Positions 9,731-19,498 of a stretch of DNA of 19,498 nucleotides are shown here, in pieces; within the stretch, counting starts at the first letter, position 1, and each line of letters opens with the position of its first letter. The position numbers and the translations under genes were made by a program. The stretch comes from Mucidula mucida. Lineage: Eukaryota; Basidiomycota; Agaricomycetes; Agaricales; Physalacriaceae. The stretch is from contig JADNYV010000630.1 of the NCBI GenBank assembly GCA_015501055.1, positions 1-19,498 on the forward strand. The letters run 5' to 3'. The notes beneath the pieces are model-generated. The model did no database searches. It had not been told where the DNA came from and saw only the letters and a program-made list of their open reading frames with translations.

Positions 9731-10443
9731 TTACACTGTGGAGTCGGAGCGCCGATTGGGCTGTCCGCCGCAGCCTTCGCGACTTGAAAATTCCAGGACG
9801 TCATATATTGCAGCTCCTTCCCGATCTCCTCGAGTCCAAGTACCACTAGTGTTGGCTGTGTTTTGCATAGCAGGGGATGGCGTGTTCCACTGTCCCAGAG
9901 CACAGTCTTTCCATTCGAGGTAGTGACTGTCTTCGCGTCTTAGCTGTTCCAGCGCCAGTGGGTGATCCGATAGCAGCAGGCGTGTGAGAGCTTGGTGATG
10001 CGCAGATGCAGGTAAATAATCTCGTACCGCTATTTGCTGGCTCGGGGTGCGGTTGAGGTTCCAGGCGCCCCTGTAGCAGGTAAGTACGATATGTCGTGTC
10101 GATCTTGAATTGAAGCCAGCCTTTTGCTAGGTCCTCGGTAGCCTTCACCATCGCGTCGACCAGAGCCGATTTCGGTGGGAATCGAGCCGCAGCACTGGTA
10201 GTGTTGAGGGAAGCTTCTTTCCGTGCACCATTACCCATGATTTTAACGCGTTCGATTGGGAGGCCAGCTCTCTTAGGTGTTCGATAAGGCCGTCGGGAGA
10301 GCCGGAGAACACCAGAGATCATCAGCGTGCTCGAGGTCAGAAATTACAGTCATCATAAGCATAAGGTCGTCGGGTCGTGCAATCTAATGTGGAGATCCCT
10401 CAGTGAAATGATCCAGAAGGTTGGTGAGGCAATCTGGTGGTAG
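9731..10443 (-). mobile_element. Degraded C-terminal fragment of a non-LTR (LINE-like) retrotransposon ORF
   Basis: Successive pieces of one protein appear in changing minus-strand frames. Near 10274-10165: LKSWVMVHGKKLPSTLPVLR. Near 10160-10040: AKGWLQFKIDTTYRTYLLQG, then RLEPQPHPEP. At 10027-9905: RDYLPASAHHQALTRLLLSD, then HPLALEQLRREDSHYLEW. Near 9905-9850: RLCSGTVEHAIPC. Near 9850-9770: TLVVLGLEEIGKELQY. The order matches what I remember of the region after the reverse transcriptase in Agaricomycete LINE-type elements: a TYLLQGR block, an 'R.YL..A.HRKALTRLLLSDH' block, then an RLCRFC...VEHA..C zinc-knuckle-like segment, here with Cys residues lost. No reverse transcriptase or endonuclease part is present, so this is a truncated, dead copy. 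Several frame changes could be sequencing errors, but not the missing domains. It fills the gap between the CCCH gene and the coiled-coil gene's start. The outer 10276-10443 portion is the least certain. Confidence 0.55.
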
Positions 10444-10597
10444 AGAAGAAGTGTGTACAAACAAGCGCCTACACAACACATAGATTACAGGTTATATATA
10501 CTTGAATACAAAACTTTTGAGCGTAATACTAATTTTACTGTCCGTGTACGGGAGGGGAGTTCTCTACGGTGGTGGTATACAACAAAATAAAAAACAA

Positions 10598-12190
10598 TCA
10601 CCCATCCAAAACAAAGAGATCATCGTCCTCGACGGTGCGCTCTGGAATACCCGCCGCACGATCAGCAAAGCGATCTCTGCCAGCATTAAACGAGGGAGCA
10701 GGATGTTGTTGTTGGAGACCAGGCGGAGGCATATCAGCTAAAACACCAAACACCGGGCGATCCTTGAACGACACAGCCGCTTTATACGACGAGCCAGGCG
10801 GTGGTCGTTGTCCGAAAAAGCTGGCGCTGAGAGGGCTTCCGCCAAAACTACCAGCACCCGTGCCGTAGCTGGATGCGCCCCACTCGCGTGTCTTGCCAGC
10901 AGCGCCCCACGCGCCTTCGCTGAGGAGAGAAGAGTGGCCTACACTCCCCGGGCGGGCGTGGATGCGAGAGTAGCCTGCTGCGAGGCCTTGGGGAAGGGAG
11001 ACACCCATCGCTGCACCGCGGTCTTCGGTGTATTCAGTGTGGAGAGGCGTGTGTGAAGAGGAGAAGCCGGCGGGGGTGGGGTAGTGAGTGTGTCGGCTGA
11101 GGAAGGCCCCCGAAGCGTTACTGGGGGAGAGTCCAGCGTAGGCAGAGGCGGGAGGTGAGGCCCAGATACTCTCGTCGCGGATGAGAGGGGGCGACTGTGT
11201 GGCGGCGAGTAGGGAGGGTGCGGGGACACTCTTGCTTACTCTGCGGGCGAGTTCATCCGCTGTGAGGAGGTCTGAGAGGGAGCCTGGAAGGAACATTTCA
11301 CCGCCGTCTGCGTCTGTATCTTGCTGTATTTGGCGTGCACTGCCCCAGCTTCGAGGAGGACTGCCAATCGGACCAAAGTCAACTGGCGGTTTCGACGGAG
11401 AAAGAGGTGGTCGTGGTGTGCTCATGGGGAGTGTACCAGAAGGCGTCTCTTCTGCTTCGACTGGTTTCGGTTCTGGTTGTTCCTGCTTCTTTGTTGCTGC
11501 AGCGACACTCGCCCACGACTTTGGTTCATCCTTCTTCTCTTCTGTAAAAACATTAGACAAGAACATAAACAAAAAAGCAACACATACCCTTCTCGGCCAT
11601 GGCACCAAAGCTCGAGAAATCTGCATCCTTGAGTGCAGGCGCAGGCGCACTCGGACTGATGCTCGCCTTGAGCGACATCGTAATCGGCAGTCCACCCACT
11701 TTCTTTCCGCCCCGTCCCCGTCCCTCTCTCCCTCCCTCCCCTCGACCCTTGTTCGACTCTTTTCCGCCCTTTCCACTAGCCATTTGCGCTGCTTTCTTGT
11801 TCCGCCGGTCCATCGACGGGCTTTGGCCTGGTAACACATGCGCCAGAGCACACTGGCAATCCTGTCAGCTTTGCCGTCGATATATGTTAAGACACACCTT
11901 GTGTCCAAACTTGCACGTCCCCTTGACAAACCACGCGCACACATCCTTTTCGCCCCGCTCGCCAGGCCCAGTCGTATGCGAAAACGGGCACGCAGCGCCA
12001 GCCGTGCATCCCCCTACCCGAAAAAATTTGCACGGTACGTGAGAGAGGTCTTTGGCTGTTAGAAAAAATTAGCTTTTTCTCTCTCTTTTCGAAACGCACT
12101 TTTGCCGCCTCCGCCCGTAGACGACGCATTTCCGCCGCCCTCTTCGACGCCGTTTCCGTTCGCATTGCTTCCAGACGCAGGCTGAGGCAT
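10598..12190 (-). CDS. Tandem CCCH zinc-finger protein (putative RNA-binding)
   Basis: Minus-strand exons: 12190-12100, 12055-11898, 11852-11588 and 11541-10598; introns of 44, 45 and 46 nt, all with clean GT...AG ends and matching phases. They total 1458 nt (485 aa) with no frame break. Two CCCH fingers of type C-x7-C-x5-C-x3-H lie at C39-C47-C53-H57 (CKFFRVGGCTAGAACPFSH) and C70-C78-C84-H88 (CAWFVKGTCKFGHKCALAH). A Gly-rich N-terminus precedes them. An Arg/Gly-rich stretch (GRGEGGREGRGRGGKK) follows, then a Ser/Pro-rich disordered half with a short conserved-looking segment (MFLPGSLSDLLTADELARR) and an acidic end (VEDDDLFVLDG). The architecture resembles fungal Lee1-like CCCH proteins; such fingers usually bind single-stranded RNA. 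Binding target and process are not shown. The ATG is chosen because the first exon splices in frame directly into finger 1. No organelle signal is seen. Confidence 0.9.
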
Positions 12191-14217
12191 TATTTCCCGT
12201 AAATCAAGCACCAGATAAACAGCAAGTGCCGTCTGCTAGCAACCGCCACGCTTACTTAATTTTCTTCCTCCCACGCCAGACTTCGGTTACCGGTCCGGTC
12301 TCAACATGATGCTTCGAGCTCGACCAGAGCTCGACTTGGAATGCTCGGAGTCTTCACCTTGCATGGTGAGTACGTCACAAACATTTGGATCCAAGACAGC
12401 ATGCTGGTGGGCTCTTCAATTTTGCGTCTGCTTCGTGAATTTGAGAGAGTCTCACAACCTGCAGCAGAACGTTTTCGGGACGTCCTTCCCATTTTGACGA
12501 TCAGAGTTATCGCTGCTGACCATTCCTAGGAATTGGTACCTCCACGACTGAGAAAGACAACACTCGTTTCGTCGAGTCTGCCACTCGTTCGGTGCCAACA
12601 CAAAGTAAGCGCAGCTCCAGCTGTAATATTGCGGCATTTCCTTTATGAGCACTGGATACTCCATAGACGCCAATGATTGAACCAATTCATATGGTAGAAT
12701 GGACTAGTACAAGGCCAATGAACCAACGGTTCGCTGCTAAGGCAAACCTAAAAATGCCATGGCCCAGCGCGCCCCTTGTCCTCGGCCATACCTATCGAAT
12801 ACTAAAAGTCGGATCCTCGTCGAACGCCAAGCAGCCGACGCCGTACTCTATTTGTGGAGCATAAAAAACTGACCTGTACGAGGAGTTGCTATATGTACCC
12901 GGCAAGTCTGTTTAGAGATACTGATATTGATTGAATCCAAGGTTTCAACCAAGTCTCAACGCGCTGAAAACGCGACTTATGCCTAGAACTCAAGGATCAG
13001 TGGAAACATCTCTTTCATTTGGCTGAAGACGAAGCTCTGCGCCAGGCGCACGCGCAAATGACCTTCTGTAAAAAAAGTGTCAGTTCAATCTTTGAATGCA
13101 GTTGCAGTAACAAACTGGGGTTTGCAAAGCTTGTGAGCATGACTCCTGGGCTGGTGCGCGCGCGTTCCTCGTCTTAATCTTAAAATGGTCACTTCAAAGT
13201 ATGCTGTCGAAGCGAAGTGCATTTCCTGAAGAGGGACTTGACGGCAAGATACATGCCCAGGAGGGCTCTTAACGAGCGGTACGTCTTTCAGCGACCTCTT
13301 TTTTTATTAGGCTCAGGTCAAATTCATTCCAGCTCGTATTAGCTCCATTTTCTTCCATGAAAGGCACGCAGGTTCATGATATCGGTGTCTTCTTCACGTC
13401 TTCTCCGCGTCGACCATCAGAAGGACCTTCGCGGTATTTGCTTACGGTTGTGCATTTACTCCTCGATTTCATCAGGCAATCTTTGTTCTTTATGTGTGTG
13501 GCGTAATTATATGACGCCCATCTTCTACAAATCAGGCCAGCTCATACCGGAACGTGGTCAATGGGCCAAGCATAGGCGCGTCGCTGGAAGGTGAAAAGAT
13601 GAGTGCCAACGCCAACAGGTGGTGAAAACGATTTCTATCGCGGAGCTACATGTTTCCATGCAGGTGCGACTCGAAACGATTTCTTACTAGGGACCGAGAT
13701 CCACTCTACCCGACGTTCTCTACTTCCCATACGCTTTTTGACGTCTCTATCAGAACGCGTTATGGATGCGCATGGCTCTATGTACATTTCTTCCTATGCT
13801 AGTCGCTGCATCCCCTCTCTCTACAAGGATATATCCTGGCTCGTCCTAGATACGAGGCAAACGTTTGTCAAGCTTTGACGCACTAATCTTTTGACTCAGA
13901 ATCATACGATGTATGGCATGTTGTACTGTAGCACGGATGGGCCGAACGATGTATGTGTTCTTCCGGGATCGTTCTTAAAGATCCATTTCTCAAATGTAGC
14001 GCTCTTCTATCCTCTCGAATAAACGAAGTTGCCAGAACAGTGATACGCGATATGTCGATTGATATTTACCGCAAGAAAACACTTCTTTCGCGCCACGGAT
14101 GGTTGTAAGTTACATAAGGGCACCCAACCCTGTACAAAATAGATTCATCGAATATTGTTACACGTAGATATCACCAAGAAATGACGGAAAATCGTACACC
14201 ACATGCCTATTTTTGCT
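12191..14217. other. Intergenic region, about 2 kb, no supported gene
   Basis: The left end (12191 to about 12300) should hold the promoter of the CCCH gene. Further right, open frames on both strands stay under 100 codons, for example near 12341-12529, 12452-12685 and 13603-13878. They show no family motif and no splice sites linking them into a longer product. I see no tRNA cloverleaf, terminal repeat or array. It may contain relics too decayed to recognise, or non-coding transcripts. The right end is the 3' region of the gene ending at 14218. Confidence 0.45.
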
Positions 14218-16624
14218 TCACTTCTGTGTTTTCTTCTGCCTTGCCCTACGCAATTCGCTATTTTCCGACTCTTTCTCGATCCTCAACATCTCCCCAACCC
14301 GACTCGTCTCTTTCTCCACCTCCTCCTCCTCCTCGTCATTGACACAAAAACCACGTTTCGGGAGCTGCTTTTCTTTCAACACCCGCACTTGATCCTCCCT
14401 TGCATTCTTCTGCCTGGCCTCCTCCGCTCTGTCCTCTTCTTCGCGCTGCTGTTTCTGGATCTCCTGTTGTCGCTCTTCGTGTAACTTTATATGCTCGTTG
14501 AGTTGTCGCGACATCACATACAGCTCCTGCCCATCATCCGCACTGTCCCTTTCCCCTCGCTGCTCTTTCTCCTTTCGCTGCTCCAAGTACTCGTAGAGTT
14601 GTCGTTCCATTGCACGCAGCTTGTGCTCCCAGGCACCAACCTCCTCTTCATCCTCGAGTTGGTCATCACTTTCCTCCATGGCCTTTGTGTCCTCCTCACC
14701 CGCAGGGCCTGATGCCGGTATTGCCTGCTTGGAAGTCGATTGCTCGGGTTTGGGCTTTTTCGAGGGCGACGGATCATCCTTGGAAGTCTGACGCTTGCGC
14801 TTTGGAGCCTTCGATGTTGGCGGCTCTGATTCTTGGACTGACGTAGACACCGATTTCGAGGGCGTGAAAGTCTGCAACGATTGTTGAGGTAACTGCTATT
14901 AACGATTCAAAACAAGATAATCACCTTCTCCTCGCGCTTCTTGACTCGCTTTTTCGATTTCGGTGACGAGATTGAAAGTGGCGCTTCAGTCACGTCGGCA
15001 TTGTCGTGAGTTTGTTCTGATCTACGTGTACGCAAGCGTTCCCGAAATAAGACGTCAGCCTAGAAGGAACATCGTGTCAGAAGCTGACATTGTAGATAAA
15101 CTTGAAAGACGTACATCCGGTCCAGATGGGGACGGGCTGAGAGCGACACTCGTACCACCTTCATCATAACGTTCCCCATGGTCCTCGAAAGAAATGAGAT
15201 CACCGACACGTTTTTTCTTCCTCGGCGGCGGCGTGAAAAGCGACTCGATGCCATCCTCATCGTCTTCTTCAGAATCACCATAATCGATGGGCTTGATCTT
15301 TACAGGCGAAGAGGCAAGCTCGTCAACCTCTTCCTCGTCTGTATCCTCGTATGTCGGGCTTGATGTCGGAGTAAGCCTCATCACCTAGCAAGACATTGTT
15401 TCAAACCCATCAGGAAGCAACTGCCAGCGGCGAACTCACAGTCCATGCATCGACTATTCTTTCCTTCGTCGGCATAGCCTCCTTTCTCAACTCCGCGTCT
15501 TCATCCCCTTCAACGTCCAACGCCTTCCGCAAGTAACAGATCCGACGCTCGCTACCCTCAAAAACTTCGACCTCTTGTAAAAACCGCAGTATCTTTGTGG
15601 ACTGCGCTGGTGTAGGTGTCTTGTTCGCCTCCTCGAATTCTATTGCATTGTCATCAGCTCGATCTTCATCATCATTACGGGTAGTGTTAGTCAAATCGAG
15701 GGAGAAGTCGAAGATTGACGTAGACGAAGGTTGAGTAGACGACGGGGCATCGAGATGTGTCGTGTTCGAGGTAGATGCCTGAGATTTTGTGATTAGCAAG
15801 GTGTATTGTGTCACGGAGAACATTAACAGACCGTGCTGTTGTCGCCCAGCGCGTCCTGAGAGGGGGCGGTAGACGTCGCGGAGAGCCATAGTTTTGCTGC
15901 CGCAAAGCTATCGGAGGTACTGGTAACTATGTTGACCTTGGCTGGCTTCGCTCGCTAATACGCGTGTTCAACACCGGACAGCACTCATCGCAAAATATGC
16001 CTTACCTTCCGCTTTCCTTGCGAGAAATGTTTCGATAGTCTTCGCTCAACGACCGTTACACTATTGCCGCACGCAGAGAACGACTTCTGTAGACTGATAA
16101 ACGATTGTTGTAGTTCACGATGTACTTGATCGGCTTCAGTTCTGAAACAGCAAACACTTGAGCAGACAGCGGTAGTGCCAGGAAGACATTCGTTACCTCT
16201 TATTTGTGCTGGAAGCGCGAGAAGCCTCCTCCGCGACTGGGACAGTCTGTCCTATCCTAGAAACCGTATCAATATGTGTCCAGTGGATAGGGTAGATCTT
16301 ACTTCTTCCTTTTTTTGGACCTCAGGCTGCCAACGTCTTCTTCTTCATCCTCAACAACCGGGCGAGAACGTTTAGCAGGCGGCGCAGGTAAGGGTACACT
16401 CTCCGTTTCGGGCTTCTTTTGCGGCCGAACTTTCGACCTACACGAAAATATGTGAAGACAAGCAATCGCGACGTTTAATAAATGCTTTACTTTCTCTTGG
16501 GTAATTTTGGCGGGCTGGCGATTCTAGAGTTTGTTTCGTCCGAAGGTTTGCCGCTGTCCATTAAGCGGCAAGTCAGGGCACTGCTGTGGAGAGAAACGAC
16601 GACATACGCGTCGTTCGTAGACAT
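14218..16624 (-). CDS. Unnamed nuclear-type coiled-coil protein, nine exons, 661 aa
   Basis: Minus-strand exons: 16624-16491, 16437-16303, 16256-16197, 16141-16006, 15954-15832, 15778-15440, 15384-15115, 15059-14925 and 14871-14218. The eight introns are 46-55 nt with good donors, and the exons sum to 1986 nt, exactly in frame. The protein has many basic clusters that look like nuclear localisation signals (PPKLPKRK, PAKRSRP, RSKKRKK, SKHFSQGKRKR, KAPKRKRQ), acidic Ser-rich tracts (EDTDEEEVDELASSP, YGDSEEDDEDG) and several Ser/Thr-Pro sites. A folded-looking block lies near residues 270-310 (TKILRFLQEVEVFEGSERR). A long charged coiled coil covers about 525-612. I do not recognise the family; a chromatin or chromosome-associated role is a guess from composition. 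An in-frame ATG at 16561 is an alternative start, and an ACGCGT (Mlu1-box-like) lies at 16606-16611 between the two starts. No frame break is seen. Confidence 0.8.
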
Positions 16625-17537
16625 TTTGGCGCTGTCTATACCTCCTTTCGCGCGACGGTGCGTCTTGACCGGTCTATTCTCAGGCGCGTCGCAAAGCGAA
16701 TTCGGTCTATGGACAGTGTCAGTTGTTGCACACGCGGCAGTAATGTACACGAAGACCTTACACTGTCGGCTGTTGGGCGGGCAACTCTGTGGCACAGTGG
16801 AGGGAAGAGACGACAAGTTGGACGTGTTCTTGTTCGATGAACCGTTCAAGCTGTATAAAACAGGTTCAATGAAGGTTAGACAAAAAAAAAACACTCTACG
16901 TGTCGGTCGGTTGCTCCCAAGGCCGTTCAGACTTTCTTTCCGTGCAAAGATCGGGCGGCAGAGACTTCGAAGGAGGCACAACGTGGCGGGGCTTTTTCGC
17001 CATGCTGGGGGTTTCTGGGAGGGAAGGCTCTGATAAGCATTGGTCGGGGAATACAGAGCAACATGCATGCCATGAGAAATATGGAAGTCCGTTCAGAACA
17101 AGTATAAGTTTAATGCTGCAAGGGCGCTGATCCCTAGTTCCAAGTCCCGGATCCCGTCATGCTCAGAATGTGAAGGCGATGTTCAATATGCGCGCTGCCG
17201 CTGTCATCGACATGGCAGATGCGGTAAGCTCTGGAGCATTGCACTGCAGGTGGCTCAGAGCTCGTAATCAAGTGTCGAAGAATAGTAGATGGTGCAGGAA
17301 GAGAGGTGATCGATTGATCACTGAGCGCTGATCACCCCTGCATTCAACTTGACGACCGTTCTCGCACGGCTCAGCACAAAGCAAAGCGCACTTGAAAGCA
17401 GAAAATATGACGAGTCGTCCAATTCATTTGGATGCCTACTCCTTCATTGTTTTTGAGGCCAGCTAACAGAATGAAAACATAGAATATATAAGATTCCAAG
17501 TAAATAATCAGGATATATAACACATCACAACGAATCT
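16625..17537. other. Intergenic region between the unnamed nuclear protein and the FunK1 gene
   Basis: About 0.9 kb lie between the start of the leftward gene at 16624 and the stop of the next leftward gene at 17538, so it should contain the promoter of the former and the terminator of the latter. An A9 run occurs at about 16882-16890. The right end (about 17470-17530) is A/T-rich with ATATATAA-like strings, fitting a 3' processing region. The plus-strand frame through 16482-17033 is open but overlaps the coding start of the minus-strand gene and has no recognisable motif. Confidence 0.45.
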
Positions 17538-19498
17538 CTAGGGAGATTGACCGTAGATGGTCTTTGGCTTTGGGTTCAATTTTAACCCGGATGCAGATGG
17601 CCCAGCATCTGGTTGTTCCGTCTTCGCGCGTTTTGGTGCATGGTCCTCATCGTGTTCGACTGGATAGAGATAACCCAGTTCGTCGACGTCTCTCCTGCGC
17701 TTCAACGACGGACAATGTGGCAAAGGCAACGCGGAAATGGTGGACCCGCGAAGGTGATGGTGTATCGCAAAGAACTGAGCCTGCAGAGTCCGATAGAAAT
17801 CCGGCTCAGATGCTAGCCCACATGAACGACTGTCCCACTGGGACCGGTTTCGTCGCCTCTACCGTCCGATAAAACCCGACAAGGGCTTTGAAGGTCTGCA
17901 GGCCTTGGAGGAGCAAATGTCCATACTCCTCGTCAAGACAGTAAATTGGTTCTAGAAGTTTCACAGCTTGTGCGTGTTGTTGCGGGGTCGTGACGAAGGA
18001 ATACCGCGGGGCAGTTGCTTGGCGGGCATAACCGAAAAGGGTCGTGGCGAATTCTTGGACTTCGGCAATGGAGGTGAAGGAAGCCCGGTCGTTCACGGAG
18101 CTTGGCAAGCTGTGGAACAACAACGAGCAGTACAACCAAAGAGCAGAGTCGACATCGTGAAGAAGATTGAGTCGAAACCACACGTCGGGCTTGCTCTCCA
18201 CCGGCGGCGGGGCAATAACGACTGGTTTAAAAAAGTTAAACGGGACCTTCTGAGGAGGAGGTTGATCGGGCGCAAAAAGCATGATGTAAAAGCTGATATT
18301 CGACAGCCATGAAGCCCGGGGTCCCCTAAAGAACAATGAGATGAGCAGGACCAAGCTTGAACAAACGAGACATACAGTAAGGGGCGTAGCATTCGACTCT
18401 GCGCCATAAGATCGCGCGTACTCAAGGTCGGAGATTTTGATTTGCAGCGCACCTTCCTCGTTTTTCACGAAGAGGACGTTGCCGGGACTGATATCGCGAT
18501 GAACATATCCAGCGAGCCGTAAATAGTTGAGCCCTGCGTTATCACCCGTGTCAGATATGACAGGATTGAACAACAAGAAGTACACGACGAACCCTCAAGA
18601 AGCTGGCAGATTGCAAGCGTGTAGTCGCCATAGTCAAAAAGCGCATCTAACCTCTTGCAGCGTTCCCGGAATATAACGCGGCGATGGACGCGCGCTTTAT
18701 GCACTGCCACCCGCACTGTCGGTAGCCGGGATCGTTGAGGAGGTAAGCCCTCCACGCCAGAGCGTGAAGCACCACGTACAGCGGGAGGGTGTACTGCAGT
18801 CGGCGGATTCACTTCGGTATACTCGAACGGGACACTTTGCGTGTCGGGAGCTGGGGCGACATCCTGGTCGCTGCCTATAACAACAACCTCATCCTCTATG
18901 ATGGTCAGAAAGTATTGTTTGGCGTTATCTTCTAAAGTCTGTGGTGATGGGGGGTAATGATCCACGCCAAGGTCTTCGTAGGAGTCGCCGGCGGCCATCC
19001 GCTCTGCAAGTTTCACGTCCAATTTGCGAAGCTGCGCAAAAATATCGTCCTGAATGGCTTTCTCGCCTTTGGCATCATCAAATAGCCAGACATCTTTGAG
19101 GACGAGCTTGTCTCCATTGACCGGAAGATTGGTGTCGAGATCGACCTCTTCGACACCCCAGACGCGAGTAGCGCGTGTAACAATGTCGCGCGCACTTTCT
19201 TCGTCAATAGCGGCCTTTCCGCTGAGGTAGAATTTGCCATTGACCTGGAACCGATACCGATCTTTCCCGCGCGATCGCGTACGCGCACGACGGTTGGATC
19301 GTAGCCAAGCTGCGCTGGGTTGGCAAAGGTCATAAAGATAACAAAGCGGATAAAATGCATAGGGTTCTAGAAATACGAGACAAACTCAGTAAGGCCGTTG
19401 CAACAGAGATAAACGACATACACACCTGATGGTAGTCAAAAGCCTCTCCGATCGCGATGTGCGAACGAGAAAAGTACCAGAACCGCATCTCCTGGTCC
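17538..19498 (-). CDS. FunK1-type fungal protein kinase, 5' end outside window; three apparent missing bases
   Basis: Minus-strand exons: from beyond 19498 to 19426, 19366-18593, 18533-18376, 18325-17863 and 17804-17538; introns of 59, 59, 50 and 58 nt. Family features in order: WYFSRSHI and RFVIFMTFANPAQLGYDP (N-terminal FunK1 part), HRRVIFRE, the catalytic loop YVHRDISPGNVLF, DLEYAR where other kinases have DFG, and the TGTPGFMAVE segment, followed by helices (DVWFRLNLLHDVDSALWL). The last exon adds a basic tail (LKRRRDVDELGY, PKRAKTEQ) that may send it to the nucleus. FunK1 is a fungus-specific kinase family known to be expanded in mushroom-forming fungi; substrates are mostly unknown. The frame breaks at about 19262 (one base) and within 18288-18300 (net two bases missing); corrected exon phases then agree exactly. 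The final intron is chosen because it links the kinase frame to the tail in phase. Confidence 0.88.

Noticed and set aside
9466..9903. A 145-codon minus-strand frame ending in a His run, as an independent gene
   Set aside because: Its first part is one segment of the broken retroelement ORF, and its end overlaps the first exon of the coiled-coil gene; the His run comes from the GGT repeat beside that gene's ATG.
12301..12685. Short frames on both strands that look slightly protein-like (for example ILRLLREFERVSQPAAERF)
   Set aside because: No consistent gene model or family match could be built; at most an unrecognisable relic.
13376..13878. Plus-strand frames of 72 and 91 codons
   Set aside because: No motif, no connecting introns in phase, and no similarity that I recognise.
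16482..17033. A 183-codon plus-strand open frame
   Set aside because: It overlaps the coding start and first intron of the well-supported minus-strand gene and has no recognisable motif or splice partner; it is most likely a chance frame.
1..19498. A biosynthetic gene cluster, CRISPR array, tRNA or rRNA genes, or virus-derived genes
   Set aside because: The genes are of unrelated housekeeping and lineage-specific types. I saw no spaced repeats, cloverleaf, rRNA sequence or viral hallmark on either strand.

Overview
This window is nuclear DNA of a filamentous basidiomycete, most likely a mushroom-forming Agaricomycete. The evidence is intron-dense genes with very short introns (about 40-60 nt, GT...AG, CTAAC/CTGAC-like branch sites), close packing on both strands, a fungus-specific FunK1 protein kinase, and a degraded retroelement fragment of a kind I associate with Agaricomycetes. 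I see no bacterial, organellar or viral sequence.

Layout, left to right. (1) 1-588 (+): the 3' end of a Gly/Pro/Ser-rich, low-complexity protein. (2) 589-2690: an intergenic stretch ending in a TATA box. (3) 2691-5856 (+): transportin / karyopherin beta-2 (Kap104 family), eight exons. (4) 5857-6791: the converging 3' region, with a short repeated motif. (5) 6792-7590 (-): ribosomal protein uL16 (RPL10), four coding exons plus a probable 5'-UTR intron. (6) about 7757 or 8049 to 9521 (-): a coiled-coil protein of unknown function with a compact conserved C-terminal region. (7) about 9730-10443 (-): the broken C-terminal part of a non-LTR retrotransposon ORF. (8) 10598-12190 (-): a protein with tandem CCCH zinc fingers. 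(9) 12191-14217: no convincing gene. (10) 14218-16624 (-): a nine-exon gene for a basic/acidic, coiled-coil, probably nuclear protein that I cannot name. (11) 16625-17537: intergenic. (12) 17538-19498 (-): a FunK1-type kinase that runs off the right edge.

The genes do not form a pathway or cluster. They are ordinary neighbours: nuclear import, the ribosome, RNA-binding, and several lineage-restricted proteins.

The most important observation concerns the quality of the sequence. In the three genes whose families I know well (transportin, RPL10, FunK1), the reading frame breaks at eight places. At each, adding back one base to a mononucleotide run restores the expected protein, while all splice sites stay intact and exon phases add up. 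That pattern fits homopolymer-shortening errors in an under-polished assembly much better than eight independent mutations. It matters for anyone taking gene models directly from this window. I found no convincing undescribed biological system. The best candidates for new biology are the two unnamed basidiomycete proteins (items 6 and 10).
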